Shown here piece after piece: positions 1 to 8,888 of a stretch of DNA of 64,000 nt. Source of the DNA: Pseudomonadota bacterium (lineage in GTDB: Bacteria; Pseudomonadota; Gammaproteobacteria; Steroidobacterales; Steroidobacteraceae); the NCBI GenBank assembly GCA_021805865.1, contig JAJZDX010000001.1, positions 87,578 to 151,577 of the forward strand, read 5' to 3'. Below the pieces are notes generated by a model. It made no database searches. It was not told the DNA's origin and worked only from the letters and a program-made list of their open reading frames with translations. The translations under genes and the position numbers were made by a program. Position 1 is the first letter of the stretch, and every line of letters starts with the position of its first letter.

Positions 1-898
1 GCCCGCGTTGGCGCGACATCGAAGCGGCCAGCCGCAGAGCCTCATAATGCAGCACGTTCGTCGAAAGCGAGAACGACTGCGCGATGAAGACGACGTTGCG
101 CGCGGTCCACTCCGGATAGGTCTGTTGGCGCCAGTCGAGAAATGAGGTCTCGCCGCGATAGAGTCCGACGTGGGGATCGAAGGCATAGCGTCGATCCTGC
201 GCCAGATTGTCCTGCACCGCCTGGTAGACCGTGGCGGCGAAGTGACGGTTGCCGAGCAGATGCCGCGCGCCGAGAAACCACACCATCCGATCGGTGCTGA
301 CCGGCCAGCTGCCGCCCGACCCGGTGTCCTCCATGACGTACAGTCCCGGTCGCACACCGCTCGCGCGTACCGGCGAGAGTTTGAACAGCAGCGAGTCGCG
401 TGCACGCCTCGGATCGAACCGCCACAGCGCAAGATCGGTGGAGTAGGACAGATCACGCGTCCAGGCGAACGGCCAGTCCTTGCCCGCGATGAAGCAGCGG
501 CAGGGGATGGGCTTGCCGTGATTGAAGGCCGGATCGTGTATGGAGCTCACGGAGTCCTTGCGCAGATCCGATTGCGCCATCGCGAACAGCGCATCGAACA
601 GCGGGCTCGCGGTACGCACTCTGAAGCGCTGCCGGTGAATGAGCCGCTCGCCCGCAGGCGAGTGCAGCAGATAACCGCCGGGCCGAAGGCTCACCCAGGC
701 CTTCCGTCCCCGCCACGCAAGCCCCTCGTGCCACGCGCGCGCCCCGGCTGCGGCGAGCGCCGGGATGAGGATTGCGCAGACGAGGACGGCCGCCCGCAGG
801 CTGTGCGCAACCCCGCCTCTCAGAGAGCGCCCCGGAGCGGGTTCCCCCGCGATGCGCCCGCGGCTGGGGGCCGTTTCCCAATGCGGCTTCCGGCTCAC
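1..898 (-). CDS. Six-hairpin glycosidase (glycogen-debranching-like), 3' part missing
   Basis: This gene runs off the left edge. The minus-strand frame is open across the whole stretch and reads as a secreted carbohydrate-active enzyme. A hydrophobic segment (AAVLVCAILIPALAAAGARA) about 35-50 residues in is a likely signal peptide. It is followed by AWRGRKAWVSLRPGGYLL and then GKDWPFAWTRDLSYSTDLAL. The W-TRD-S-Y-(A/S)-D-L pattern is what six-hairpin (alpha/alpha)6 glucoamylase/debranching-type glycosidases show. GTG at 898 was chosen because GAGAGG lies 8 bases upstream; in-frame ATGs at 949 and 1018 are alternatives. It follows the GH31 gene on the same strand and probably shares its substrate. 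The fold-level call is moderately sure; the exact family and substrate are not established. Confidence 0.6.
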   Translation of the reverse strand, partial: MSRKPHWETAPSRGRIAGEPAPGRSLRGGVAHSLRAAVLVCAILIPALAAAGARAWHEGLAWRGRKAWVSLRPGGYLLHSPAGERLIHRQRFRVRTASPLFDALFAMAQSDLRKDSVSSIHDPAFNHGKPIPCRCFIAGKDWPFAWTRDLSYSTDLALWRFDPRRARDSLLFKLSPVRASGVRPGLYVMEDTGSGGSWPVSTDRMVWFLGARHLLGNRHFAATVYQAVQDNLAQDRRYAFDPHVGLYRGETSFLDWRQQTYPEWTARNVVFIAQSFSLSTNVLHYEALRLAASMSRQRG

Positions 899-1364
899 GA
901 TCGCGCCTCTCTGAGGGTGCTCGTTTTGCACGCGGGCGCATGCCGCCATCGCGGCTCGCCCACTCGGCTCATTGCTCAAGGGTGGCTCCGTAATCAGCCG
1001 GGACGCTGACCGCGACATTACCACTGCTCAGCGCTCGAATATCACCGGTCGACAGGTCCTCCACGACGGCTTCCCCGGCAGACACCGATTCCGGCGTTCT
1101 CGGGAATCACGGCCCGGACCGCCTGGCGCCCGGGCACCGCCGCCCCGGAGGGGGACCGCGGCGGCGCCAGCGCCGGTTGCCCTGGTAGTCATATGGACAT
1201 TTCATCGATCGACCCTCCGTTCAGGCGGTCCCTTGCATGACTGCTCCCACCCGATCGTCCTGGCCGGGCATCGGCTGCTCTGCATCGCCTCACCTCCGGT
1301 TCATCCGGGTGATCTGCGCCCACGCCCGGTCCGGACCCCGGGCCGGGCGCGTGGGAAGCTTCAT
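899..1364. other. Intergenic stretch upstream of the partial glycosidase
   Basis: About 465 bases separate the end of the GH31 gene from the chosen start of the next glycosidase. I see no convincing gene. Short minus-strand frames starting near 1216 are Arg/Pro/Gly-rich and look like chance frames. No copy of the ATACGTAT operator core found elsewhere in the locus is present, so the leftmost gene is either read through from GH31 or uses a promoter I cannot recognise. Confidence 0.4.
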
Positions 1365-3749
1365 TCAGTGAGCCGTTGGGCTTCGCGGGGCGTCCGCCTC
1401 CTGGATGCTCACCCGGTAGGCGCGACCGGCGGGCACGGTGACATACGTCAGGGCACCGCCAGGGTTGTGGCCGTGCGCCCAACAGACCGTCGTGCAGCCG
1501 CTGAGTGCCGCCAGGTTGGCCTCGGGCCTTAGCATGCGGCCATCGAGGGTCAGGCCACGGGCCTGAACCCGGGCCACCACGAACAGGAAGCGGCGTAGCG
1601 CCGGCTTATACGTCCCCTTCGGCGCGCCTGTGCTCAGAGTGACCTCCCCGCCCTTGGCATCCGCGCCGATACGCTGCAGGAAGTAGCTGCCGCGCTCGTA
1701 CGCGTAGGTCTCCCCGTCGTCGTCGTAGTAGTCGAAGTGGGTCGGGTGCGCGGCCGGATAGACGTGCACGGTGACCTCGGTCACGGGATGTTGCCCGATG
1801 TATTGCATCAACGGCCCGGTCGGGATGATGGCGCCCTGACGAATGAACAGCGGAATGTCCGTCCAGGTCTTGTAATCGAGCGCCAGCGTGTAGGTCCGGC
1901 CGCCGCGGTACACCCGGCCGGTGAAGAAATTCGTCCAGGTGCCCGGGGGCAGGTACAGGAGCTTCACACGCTGGTGGCGGTGCACCACGGGGGAGACGAG
2001 CAGCCACTTGCCGAACATCCAGGCGCTGTAGTCGTTGCGCACGCGCCGGTCATGCGGCCAGGCGAAGGTCAGCGGCCGCACGAGGCCGATGCCCGTGACG
2101 TGCTCGTGCCAGGCCTCGGAATAGATATAGGGCATCAGCCGATAGCGTAAATCGAGCGCCGCGGTGGCGGCGCGGGCGGCAGTCTGGCCGTAGATCCACG
2201 GCTGGCGGCGCTGCAGATGGCTGCCATGCACACGGCAGATGGGAGCGAAGGCGTCGAACTCGAGCCAGCGGGCGTAGTTCTCGCCCGAGGGATGCCCGTG
2301 GAAGCCTCCGCCATCCATGCCCCACCACATCTCTCCCACGTCGATGGCGCTCAGCATGCGCTGGCGCTGCGCGGCCATGCTGGCAAAGCCGCTCCTGATA
2401 TCCCCGGACCACAGTCCGTAGGCGTAGCGCTGCGCACCGAGCCAGAAGTTGCGGTTCAGGGACCAGACGCGCTGCTTGAAGTACTTGCGTTGGCCGTCGT
2501 AGAGGGCCCGCTCCATGTTGAAGAACTGCGTGTCATGGCCGGTCTCATCGTCCTCGTCGTTCCACCAGCCGACGATGCCGGTCTCGAAGCTGTGGCGCAG
2601 CGCCGGGTTGAAGAACCATGTACGGGTCGCCGGGTCATCGAAGTCGAGGGTCTTGACGGGTTTGTGCGAAAAGTAGTCGATGCTTGCCCTCTCCCCGGGC
2701 ATCCACAGATGATGTGTGGTGGCATACTGCCCTTCGACGGTGTGGGTGTGGATGCGCGGCTTCATGATGCCGATGAGATGAATGCCGAGCGCCGTCAGCT
2801 CGCGGCCGAGCTTGCCGCTCGGGCCATCGGGAAATTTCCTGGTGTTCCAGCGGAACTCGCCGTAATTGTTCCGGCCCCAGGCCTTCCAGTCGAAGTCGAG
2901 CGCGAAGGCGTTGATCGGAATGCGCAACGCCCGGTAGCGGCGAACGATGTGCAGCAGCTCTTTCTCATCGATCCCCCACTGACTGTTGATGAAGCCGAAT
3001 GACCACTTGGGAAACATCGGCGCATGGCCGGTGAGCTCATCGACGGTGGAGAAAATGCGCTTCGGGGCACCGAGGATCAGGTAGTAATCGAGATCCGGGC
3101 GCGTCTGGCGCAGGACCTGGATGGTGCCCGGCGTGAGATCAAAGAGGGTTTTCTGACTGTCCACCAGCACGGCGAAGCCCGCCGTGCTCCAGAGGAGCGG
3201 CGCCCCCGCATCGCCCTGGAAGCCTGCGGTCGCAAGTTGCCGTCCTGTGCGCAGCAGACCGGCGCGGGCCGGTTGAAATGCATTGAAGCCATGCAGACCG
3301 TAAAGCGCCGCCGACATGGGCGCAAAGTACAGGGTCAACCTGCGCTCGGCGAGATCGGCCAGATTCTCCTGGCCGAGGACCACCCCCGGCTTGCCGGCGC
3401 GAAAGACGCGCAGCGTGTCCGTGGCGCGGTCGAACGCGATCCGCATGATGCGGCTGTTGAGCACCAGCTCGCTGCCGTGCTCGCGAACGGTCACGGGAGC
3501 GGCGGCCGCGCGCGGCGCGCGCGGTGACATCACCAACGCGGGCGGCGAAGCATGGCCACCCGGAAGAAAGTGCACGCGCAGCACGTTGCTGCGCACCAGG
3601 ATCAGGTGCAGCGAGCCGCCCGCGAGCGCCACATCGACACCCTTCGGCAGCACTCGGACTGCGCCACCGGCCGCGAGCACACGCCGGCTGGTCCCTACCA
3701 CCATCACGCCGGCCACCGCCATCGCGGCCCATCGATGCCCAAAACTCAT
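1365..3749 (-). CDS. Secreted glycoside hydrolase family 31 (alpha-glucosidase/alpha-xylosidase type)
   Basis: A 794-residue GH31 enzyme predicted to release alpha-linked sugars in the periplasm or outside the cell. The N-terminus (VAGVMVVGTSRRVLA) is a signal peptide. The N-terminal beta-sandwich precedes the (beta/alpha)8 barrel. ALDFDWKAWG lies near residue 270 and GIVGWWNDEDDE near residue 395, holding the likely catalytic Asp. LWSGDIRSGF near residue 450 carries the second (acid/base) Asp, and GGFHGHPSGENYARW follows. The C-terminal part has the usual beta-domains (DYYDDDGETYAYERG). An ATACGTAT operator lies about 160 bases upstream, shared with the receptor and GH13 genes, so regulation by the local LacI-type protein is likely. 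Substrate preference cannot be read from sequence alone; the co-regulated GH13 alpha-glucosidase favours alpha-glucans. Confidence 0.9.
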   Translation of the reverse strand: MSFGHRWAAMAVAGVMVVGTSRRVLAAGGAVRVLPKGVDVALAGGSLHLILVRSNVLRVHFLPGGHASPPALVMSPRAPRAAAAPVTVREHGSELVLNSRIMRIAFDRATDTLRVFRAGKPGVVLGQENLADLAERRLTLYFAPMSAALYGLHGFNAFQPARAGLLRTGRQLATAGFQGDAGAPLLWSTAGFAVLVDSQKTLFDLTPGTIQVLRQTRPDLDYYLILGAPKRIFSTVDELTGHAPMFPKWSFGFINSQWGIDEKELLHIVRRYRALRIPINAFALDFDWKAWGRNNYGEFRWNTRKFPDGPSGKLGRELTALGIHLIGIMKPRIHTHTVEGQYATTHHLWMPGERASIDYFSHKPVKTLDFDDPATRTWFFNPALRHSFETGIVGWWNDEDDETGHDTQFFNMERALYDGQRKYFKQRVWSLNRNFWLGAQRYAYGLWSGDIRSGFASMAAQRQRMLSAIDVGEMWWGMDGGGFHGHPSGENYARWLEFDAFAPICRVHGSHLQRRQPWIYGQTAARAATAALDLRYRLMPYIYSEAWHEHVTGIGLVRPLTFAWPHDRRVRNDYSAWMFGKWLLVSPVVHRHQRVKLLYLPPGTWTNFFTGRVYRGGRTYTLALDYKTWTDIPLFIRQGAIIPTGPLMQYIGQHPVTEVTVHVYPAAHPTHFDYYDDDGETYAYERGSYFLQRIGADAKGGEVTLSTGAPKGTYKPALRRFLFVVARVQARGLTLDGRMLRPEANLAALSGCTTVCWAHGHNPGGALTYVTVPAGRAYRVSIQEADAPRSPTAH

Positions 3750-3909
3750 CTCGCCCGATCCCCCTCAAAGCGCAGCGCGCGTGCCTCGGGGCATTGTCAC
3801 ATGGGGTCTCTTCGGAGACGAGTTCCGTCGACAATGCCGCGCGTGCGCACGTGGCCCTCCGAGCTGTAGCGGCAGAATGCGGCCGCGGTGCCGGAGCTGG
3901 CAACGTCTT

Positions 3910-3921
3910 GCATACGTATTC
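3910..3921 (-). promoter_or_regulatory. Operator GAATACGTATGC upstream of GH31
   Basis: The minus strand reads GAATACGTATGC with the perfect 8-bp palindrome ATACGTAT (3912-3919) and the central CG typical of LacI-family operators. It lies between the halogenase stop and the GH31 start. The same 12-mer occurs three more times, upstream of the TonB receptor and the GH13 gene, always in the direction of the controlled gene. Confidence 0.7.
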
Positions 3922-3958
3922 ATTGCAACGCCACGTGCAACCCTCCCGAGAGCCCACC

Positions 3959-5467
3959 TCACCCGGCCGGCGACGCGCAGTGCTGCGCAATGAATTGCTC
4001 GTGAGCGCTCATGCGCTGCGCGGCGCCGTGGATCAGCGCGCGGATGTTGCCGAGGAACTCGTCCAATTGCTCCGCAGGCAGGTTATCGGCCCCCGGATGG
4101 TAGCGGCGCGGCCGGATGCCCTGCCCGAGCAGGACCTGCAGCCACGATTGCTCCGTGAACAGCTCCTCATTCTCCCGGAAGATCTGTCCGGTGGCCTGGA
4201 AAATCTCGAGCTTGCGGGCGAGTCCGGCGGGGGCCGGCAGGGCCGCGCAGTGTCGCCAGAAAGGCGTATCGCGCCGCTCGGTCGCGCGATAGTGCAACAC
4301 CACGAAATCACGCACCTGCTCATACTCCTCGCGCATCTTGCGGTTGTATTCCTCGGCAATCGCCGGATCGAAGCCGCCGTCGGGAAAGAGCGCGAGCAGC
4401 CGGCCGATACCGGACTGCGCGAGGTGAATGGCCGTCGATTCCAGCGGCTCGATGAAACCCGCGGCGAGCCCGATCGCCACGCAGTTGCGCAGCCACAATC
4501 GGCGCCGCACGCCGGTCGAGATCCGAATGACCCGCGGCTCGCTCAACGCCGGCCCCTCGAGCCCCGCCAGCAGCAGCGCGGTCGCCTCGTCGTCGCTCAT
4601 GTACTCGCTGCAATACACGTGCCCGTCACCGCTGCGGCGTTGCTGCGGAATGCGCCACTGCCACCCCGCGGGCCGGGCCGTAGCCTGGGTGAACGGGCGC
4701 ACCGCGGCGCCGTTTGCCGCCGTCGTCGCCACGGCCCGATCACAGGGCAGCCACTCACGCCAGTCGTCGAATCCGCTGTGCAGCGCCCCCTCGATGAGCA
4801 GGCCGCGAAATCCTGAACAGTCGATGAAAAGATCTGCCTCGATGCGCTCGCCGCTCTCCAGCACCACAGCCTCGATGAAGCCGTCCGTCCCACGCAGCTT
4901 CACCTCGACGATCTTGCCTTCCGTGCGGATCGCGCCGAGATGCACGGCGTACTCGCGCAGCATGCGCCCATAGAGCGCCGCGTCGAAGTGGAATGCGTAG
5001 TTGATACCGCCGACCGGCGAGTTGCCGATCTTCTCCACGCGCGCCATGCGATGCGCGCGCGCCGCCACGCCGTTCAGCGAATAGGCCCACAGGTCGGCTG
5101 CGGCCGCGGCCTTCCGGCTGCGCAACCAGTAGTGCTGAAACGGCAGCGGCCCGAGCGGCAGGCCGATCTGCCCGAAGGCGTGCAGGTAGGAATGTCCGAG
5201 GCGCAACCAGTCGTTGAACTCGATGGCCAACTTGAACGTTCCGCCGGTCGCGCACAGCATCGCATCCTCCTCGATGCCGAGGAAGCGGTTGACGTTGCGG
5301 ATCTGGGGGATCGTAGCTTCACCGACCCCGATGATGCCGATTGCGTCGGATTCGACGACGCGCACCTCCAGACTCGCGGTCATGGCGCGGGTCAGCACCG
5401 CAGCGCTCATCCAGCCGGCGGTGCCCCCGCCGACGATGACCACACGCTTGACCGCACGCTCAGCCAT
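3959..5467 (-). CDS. Flavin-dependent tryptophan halogenase family protein
   Basis: A 502-residue member of the tryptophan-halogenase flavoprotein family. The FAD-binding motif is VVIVGGGTAGWMSAAVL at residues 9-25. The catalytic-type lysine is in GTFKLAIEF (Lys79, the position of the active-site Lys in PrnA). The WxWxIP signature appears as WQWRIP in the middle of the protein. The start at 5467 is preceded by AGGAGGG six bases upstream; a longer frame to 5530 has no such site. The gene lies 138 bases behind the TonB receptor on the same strand, so they are probably one transcript. Such halogenase homologues are common beside TonB receptors in sugar loci of Xanthomonadales and Caulobacterales. 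Their role there is not established, and actual halogenation in this locus is doubtful. Confidence 0.88.
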   Translation of the reverse strand: MAERAVKRVVIVGGGTAGWMSAAVLTRAMTASLEVRVVESDAIGIIGVGEATIPQIRNVNRFLGIEEDAMLCATGGTFKLAIEFNDWLRLGHSYLHAFGQIGLPLGPLPFQHYWLRSRKAAAAADLWAYSLNGVAARAHRMARVEKIGNSPVGGINYAFHFDAALYGRMLREYAVHLGAIRTEGKIVEVKLRGTDGFIEAVVLESGERIEADLFIDCSGFRGLLIEGALHSGFDDWREWLPCDRAVATTAANGAAVRPFTQATARPAGWQWRIPQQRRSGDGHVYCSEYMSDDEATALLLAGLEGPALSEPRVIRISTGVRRRLWLRNCVAIGLAAGFIEPLESTAIHLAQSGIGRLLALFPDGGFDPAIAEEYNRKMREEYEQVRDFVVLHYRATERRDTPFWRHCAALPAPAGLARKLEIFQATGQIFRENEELFTEQSWLQVLLGQGIRPRRYHPGADNLPAEQLDEFLGNIRALIHGAAQRMSAHEQFIAQHCASPAG

Positions 5468-5605
5468 CACAGCCCTCCTGCATCGAACCGGCGGCGCACT
5501 GCCGGCTCCCCCCGCGACTCCCGCCCGCAATCCCTCACTCGGGAGGGGACCGTGCGAGCCGGGCCCGCCGGCGGGTGCCGCGCCCTTCTATCCGTGTCCG
5601 ATCAA

Positions 5606-8554
5606 TCAGTAGAAGTCATAGGAAAATCCGAGTTGATACGTGCGCCCGTACTGCTCCCAGAGGACGATCTGCCGTGGATCGTTGTTCTGGTAGACCTTCT
5701 TGACTTCATTCCCCAGGTTGTAGCCCGAGGCGATCAGAGTCAGGCCCCTGAGCATGCCGCTGCCGAACGCGTAGCTGATCTGGGCATTGAGCCAATGCTG
5801 GCCCGCCTGAGTATCGTACTGGCGGGTCTCGCTGATGCCGTACATGCGCGTAAGGGATTTGGTTTTCGAGCTCAGGTTCACTTCGCCCTCGAACCCGTCA
5901 CGCCCGTAGTACAGCGTATAGTTCTCCACCCACTTCGACAGTCCGTCGAGCGCCTGGGGCAGCGTGCTGCCCGCGTAGACGACCGAGCTGCGGGTCAGCG
6001 TCCCGCTGGCCATCAAGCCGAAGCCGTTCAGCCATGGGCTCAGATCGCCCAGCGGCAGGTTGGTCGCGAGCTGTGCCCCATAGATGTGCCCCGCGCCGTT
6101 GTTTTCCGGCACGGTCAGCAGGCCATACGGCGTGCCCAGAAGCTGTTGCTCCGCAGGGGTCAGATAGGATGGCTCGAACGCCGAGAAGTCGTACAGCGTC
6201 GTCGCCCCCGGGTTGATGTAATTTGTCAGCCTGTAGTAGAACCCGGACAGCGTTATGTATCCGGTGCCGCCGGTGAGGCACAGCGACGAATTCCTCCGCT
6301 GCTCGCTCGCGGTGCACTGATACGCCCGGCCCGAGAAGTATTTCGACAGGCCGACGTTGACGTTCGTGGCCATGGTCGGCAGCAGATCCGGATTGCCCCC
6401 GCCGCTGCTGAAGTACGACAGGTTCGGATTCCTGATGGTCAGGTGGGCCGGAGTCGTGGAGATGTTCAGTCGGGCCGCCATGTCGCTCACCGGCGGCCGG
6501 GCCATGGTGCGCGCGACGCCGAGCCGCGCCTCATAGCCGTGCGGGAACGAGAACACCAGATTCAGGCTGGGCAGATAGCGCGTGAAGCTCGTTCCTCCTG
6601 ACATCGGTATCAAAACCACATTCGACGAGCCGCCCGCGGTTGAGGCAGCCGCGATGCGCGATCCAAACGACTCCTGTGTCGTGTGGGCGACCTGCACGCC
6701 GAAGTTGCCGCGCAGGCCGACGTCCGGACCGATGGAGGTGCGGATGTTGAACTGCAGGAAGCCATATGAGTCGTTCTCCTGCAAATTCCATCCCGGAGGT
6801 CCCATGGGGCCGGTGTTCGACGCCACGGTGGGGTAGAACACGTCGACGCCGCTCGCCAGCAGCGTCCACGGATTGTATGTCACCTGTGGGCCGAGACCCA
6901 TGAAGCCGAGGGCGTCCACCGCGCCGGTCATCGCGCCGGCGGGAATCGCAGCGGTCTCGGTCGGCGTGCAGGTGGTGCTGAAGACCAGGCAGTCGTGCCC
7001 GGGGGTTTGCGGCAGTACGACGAAGTCCTGGCGCAGCGCGGAGTTCTTGTGGTGATGCGCGTAGTCGCCGCCGATCACGACACTTGAGATGGGACCGCTC
7101 TCGAAGTAATGCTTGGCTTCGGCGCGCAGGTTGGCGAGGTATTCCTCGTTGTGCTGCTGGTTGAGGAAGCCTTGCTGGACCAGGCCGGCGCCGGCGCCCC
7201 AGCCAAGCGGATCGGTCAGCACGATCGAGGAAGCTGCGAAATTTTGCGGCGAGTTCAACAGCAGCTCACCGTCCGGTGCGTAGCTGAAGTTGACGGTCGT
7301 CGGCATGACGGTCGCGTGGTTGGCGGCGCCGTCGTAGCCGAAGCCGGAATAGCTCTCGAGCTTGCCGTAGGTCCGCTTGGCGCTGTTGTAGCTCAGGCGG
7401 ATGCTCCCCGTCCAGCTGTCGGTGAGTTTGAACTGGTTGTTCCAGTCTATGTCGTAGACGCGGTCCTTGTGCCGGTCATAGTCGTTGCGGATCACCGGAT
7501 AGACATTGCTGTAGGTTCCGCTTTCGACGAATCCGTTGACTATCGGACCGACTCTGGACAGCGTCGTGTTGTTTCCATAGGCGAACTGCAGCTCCATGCC
7601 TTTGCGTTGGGTTGTCTTGCGGTAGTTTTCGTAAAACAGATCGAGCGTGCTGGTGTAGAAGCTGTTGGGCCGGTATTGCAGCGTGGCGAAATACGCCTGA
7701 CGCTTCCTGAGGGTGGAGTAATTGTAGTTCTTCGAGCCACCGATCACGAGGTCCCCGGCCGAGTCGGTCGCCTGCCCGTAGGGCTTCTGGCGGAATCTCT
7801 TCGAGGGATACAGATCGAGATCGACACCGACGGCGATGCCGATCTTATGATCATCGAACTGATTGAGGTACATCCCGTTGATGCCGTAGCCCTTGTCACC
7901 GACGCCGGGACCCGGCATCAGATCCCCCGGGCTCTGCCAGTAGGAATTCACGTTGATCGAGGCCATCGGGCCGCGCTCATCGAGCGGCCGCCAGGTCTCC
8001 ATGTCGAATGTGGCGCCCATGCCCTGGCCGATCAGGTCGGCCTTCGGGCTGATGTAGACCTTGATGGCCTTGAACCAGCCCGGAGGATACTGGTTGAAAT
8101 GCACGCCCCGGTCCTTGGCGGTGGTCACCAGCGGAACCCCGTTGAGCAGCGCGGTATTGAAATCCTGACCGAGGCCGTGAACGCTCACCGACTGCGGCCG
8201 GCCGCCGACCATCTCGACGGCGACGCCGGGCAGCTGGCTGAGGGCGGAGGCGATGTTCGTACCCGGAAGCCTGCCGATATCCTGGGCTGAGATCGCCTCG
8301 ACGATGGAGTTTGAGTTCTTCTGAATGGCGATGGAGTTCTGGATGCTGCTGATGAAGCCGTTGACCACGACTTCATGCAGCAGATTCGCGTTGACGACCC
8401 GCTTGTGGACCTTGTTGTGGTGGGCGCTCCGTGCGCTCGCGCTCTGCGGCGCGGCGACGGCCGTTGCCGGGGCGGCTCCGACCACGGCGGCGGTGCCGAA
8501 ACATGCGGTCGCGACCGCCAATTCTAGAATGTTGCGCTTGCGGCTTGTAATCAC
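5606..8554 (-). CDS. TonB-dependent outer-membrane receptor
   Basis: A 982-residue receptor that probably imports oligosaccharides across the outer membrane using TonB energy. A signal peptide ends near residue 37. The plug domain is recognisable from IGRLPGTNIASALSQLPGV and GLGQDFNTALLNGVPL, followed by a long beta-barrel. The chain ends in SYDFY, the usual aromatic outer-membrane terminus. Translation starts at GTG 8554 behind GAGGGGGG. The long-plug, long-barrel type resembles the sugar receptors abundant in Xanthomonadales and Caulobacter. Its promoter region holds an ATACGTAT operator 157 bases upstream. The downstream halogenase and the nearby GH31, GH13 and LacI genes point to maltodextrin or another alpha-glucan as ligand, which is inference from context. 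Confidence 0.93.
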   Translation of the reverse strand: MITSRKRNILELAVATACFGTAAVVGAAPATAVAAPQSASARSAHHNKVHKRVVNANLLHEVVVNGFISSIQNSIAIQKNSNSIVEAISAQDIGRLPGTNIASALSQLPGVAVEMVGGRPQSVSVHGLGQDFNTALLNGVPLVTTAKDRGVHFNQYPPGWFKAIKVYISPKADLIGQGMGATFDMETWRPLDERGPMASINVNSYWQSPGDLMPGPGVGDKGYGINGMYLNQFDDHKIGIAVGVDLDLYPSKRFRQKPYGQATDSAGDLVIGGSKNYNYSTLRKRQAYFATLQYRPNSFYTSTLDLFYENYRKTTQRKGMELQFAYGNNTTLSRVGPIVNGFVESGTYSNVYPVIRNDYDRHKDRVYDIDWNNQFKLTDSWTGSIRLSYNSAKRTYGKLESYSGFGYDGAANHATVMPTTVNFSYAPDGELLLNSPQNFAASSIVLTDPLGWGAGAGLVQQGFLNQQHNEEYLANLRAEAKHYFESGPISSVVIGGDYAHHHKNSALRQDFVVLPQTPGHDCLVFSTTCTPTETAAIPAGAMTGAVDALGFMGLGPQVTYNPWTLLASGVDVFYPTVASNTGPMGPPGWNLQENDSYGFLQFNIRTSIGPDVGLRGNFGVQVAHTTQESFGSRIAAASTAGGSSNVVLIPMSGGTSFTRYLPSLNLVFSFPHGYEARLGVARTMARPPVSDMAARLNISTTPAHLTIRNPNLSYFSSGGGNPDLLPTMATNVNVGLSKYFSGRAYQCTASEQRRNSSLCLTGGTGYITLSGFYYRLTNYINPGATTLYDFSAFEPSYLTPAEQQLLGTPYGLLTVPENNGAGHIYGAQLATNLPLGDLSPWLNGFGLMASGTLTRSSVVYAGSTLPQALDGLSKWVENYTLYYGRDGFEGEVNLSSKTKSLTRMYGISETRQYDTQAGQHWLNAQISYAFGSGMLRGLTLIASGYNLGNEVKKVYQNNDPRQIVLWEQYGRTYQLGFSYDFY

Positions 8555-8710
8555 GTCTATCCCCCCTCAGGGATGAGTTGGCGGTCTCGGCGGACCTTGA
8601 GCCCCGGATTGCGACCCGGCGCCGGCGGAACGGACACGGGTAGCGCGGCTCGCCGGCGTCGCGAAGCCGCCACGAATGATTCGCAACGCACCCGATGATT
8701 GCAAGAGATC

Positions 8711-8722
8711 GCATACGTATTC
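8711..8722 (-). promoter_or_regulatory. Operator GAATACGTATGC upstream of TonB receptor
   Basis: Read on the minus strand (the receptor's direction), this is GAATACGTATGC with core ATACGTAT at 8713-8720. It is identical over 12 bases to the site upstream of GH31 and sits in the divergent receptor/GH13 promoter region. Confidence 0.72.
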
Positions 8723-8781
8723 ATTGCGTCATGAGGCGTCAACGAGGCGCGGATGGATCCACGAAGCATTGGCCATGACAT

Positions 8782-8793
8782 GAATACGTATGC
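8782..8793 (+). promoter_or_regulatory. Operator GAATACGTATGC, distal GH13 site
   Basis: Plus-strand GAATACGTATGC with core at 8784-8791. It is paired with a second identical site exactly 24 bases further on, both upstream of the GH13 start at 8889. The paired arrangement suggests cooperative or looped repressor binding. Confidence 0.72.
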
Positions 8794-8805
8794 GACACTC
8801 CATAC

Positions 8806-8817
8806 GAATACGTATGC
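8806..8817 (+). promoter_or_regulatory. Operator GAATACGTATGC, proximal GH13 site
   Basis: A second plus-strand copy, core at 8808-8815, 71 bases upstream of the GH13 start codon. The flanking bases CATAC before it partly repeat the core. With the copy at 8782 it forms the strongest operator cluster of the locus. Confidence 0.72.
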
Positions 8818-8888
8818 GGAGACCGGAACGTGGGCCCACCGGCGAAAAGCTGTGTCACATTAGGATGATCGATGGGAAGCACACGATC

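Noticed and set aside
7109..8290. A 393-codon plus-strand frame opposite the TonB receptor
   Set aside because: It lies wholly antisense to clear receptor motifs, and its composition is that of a shadow frame.
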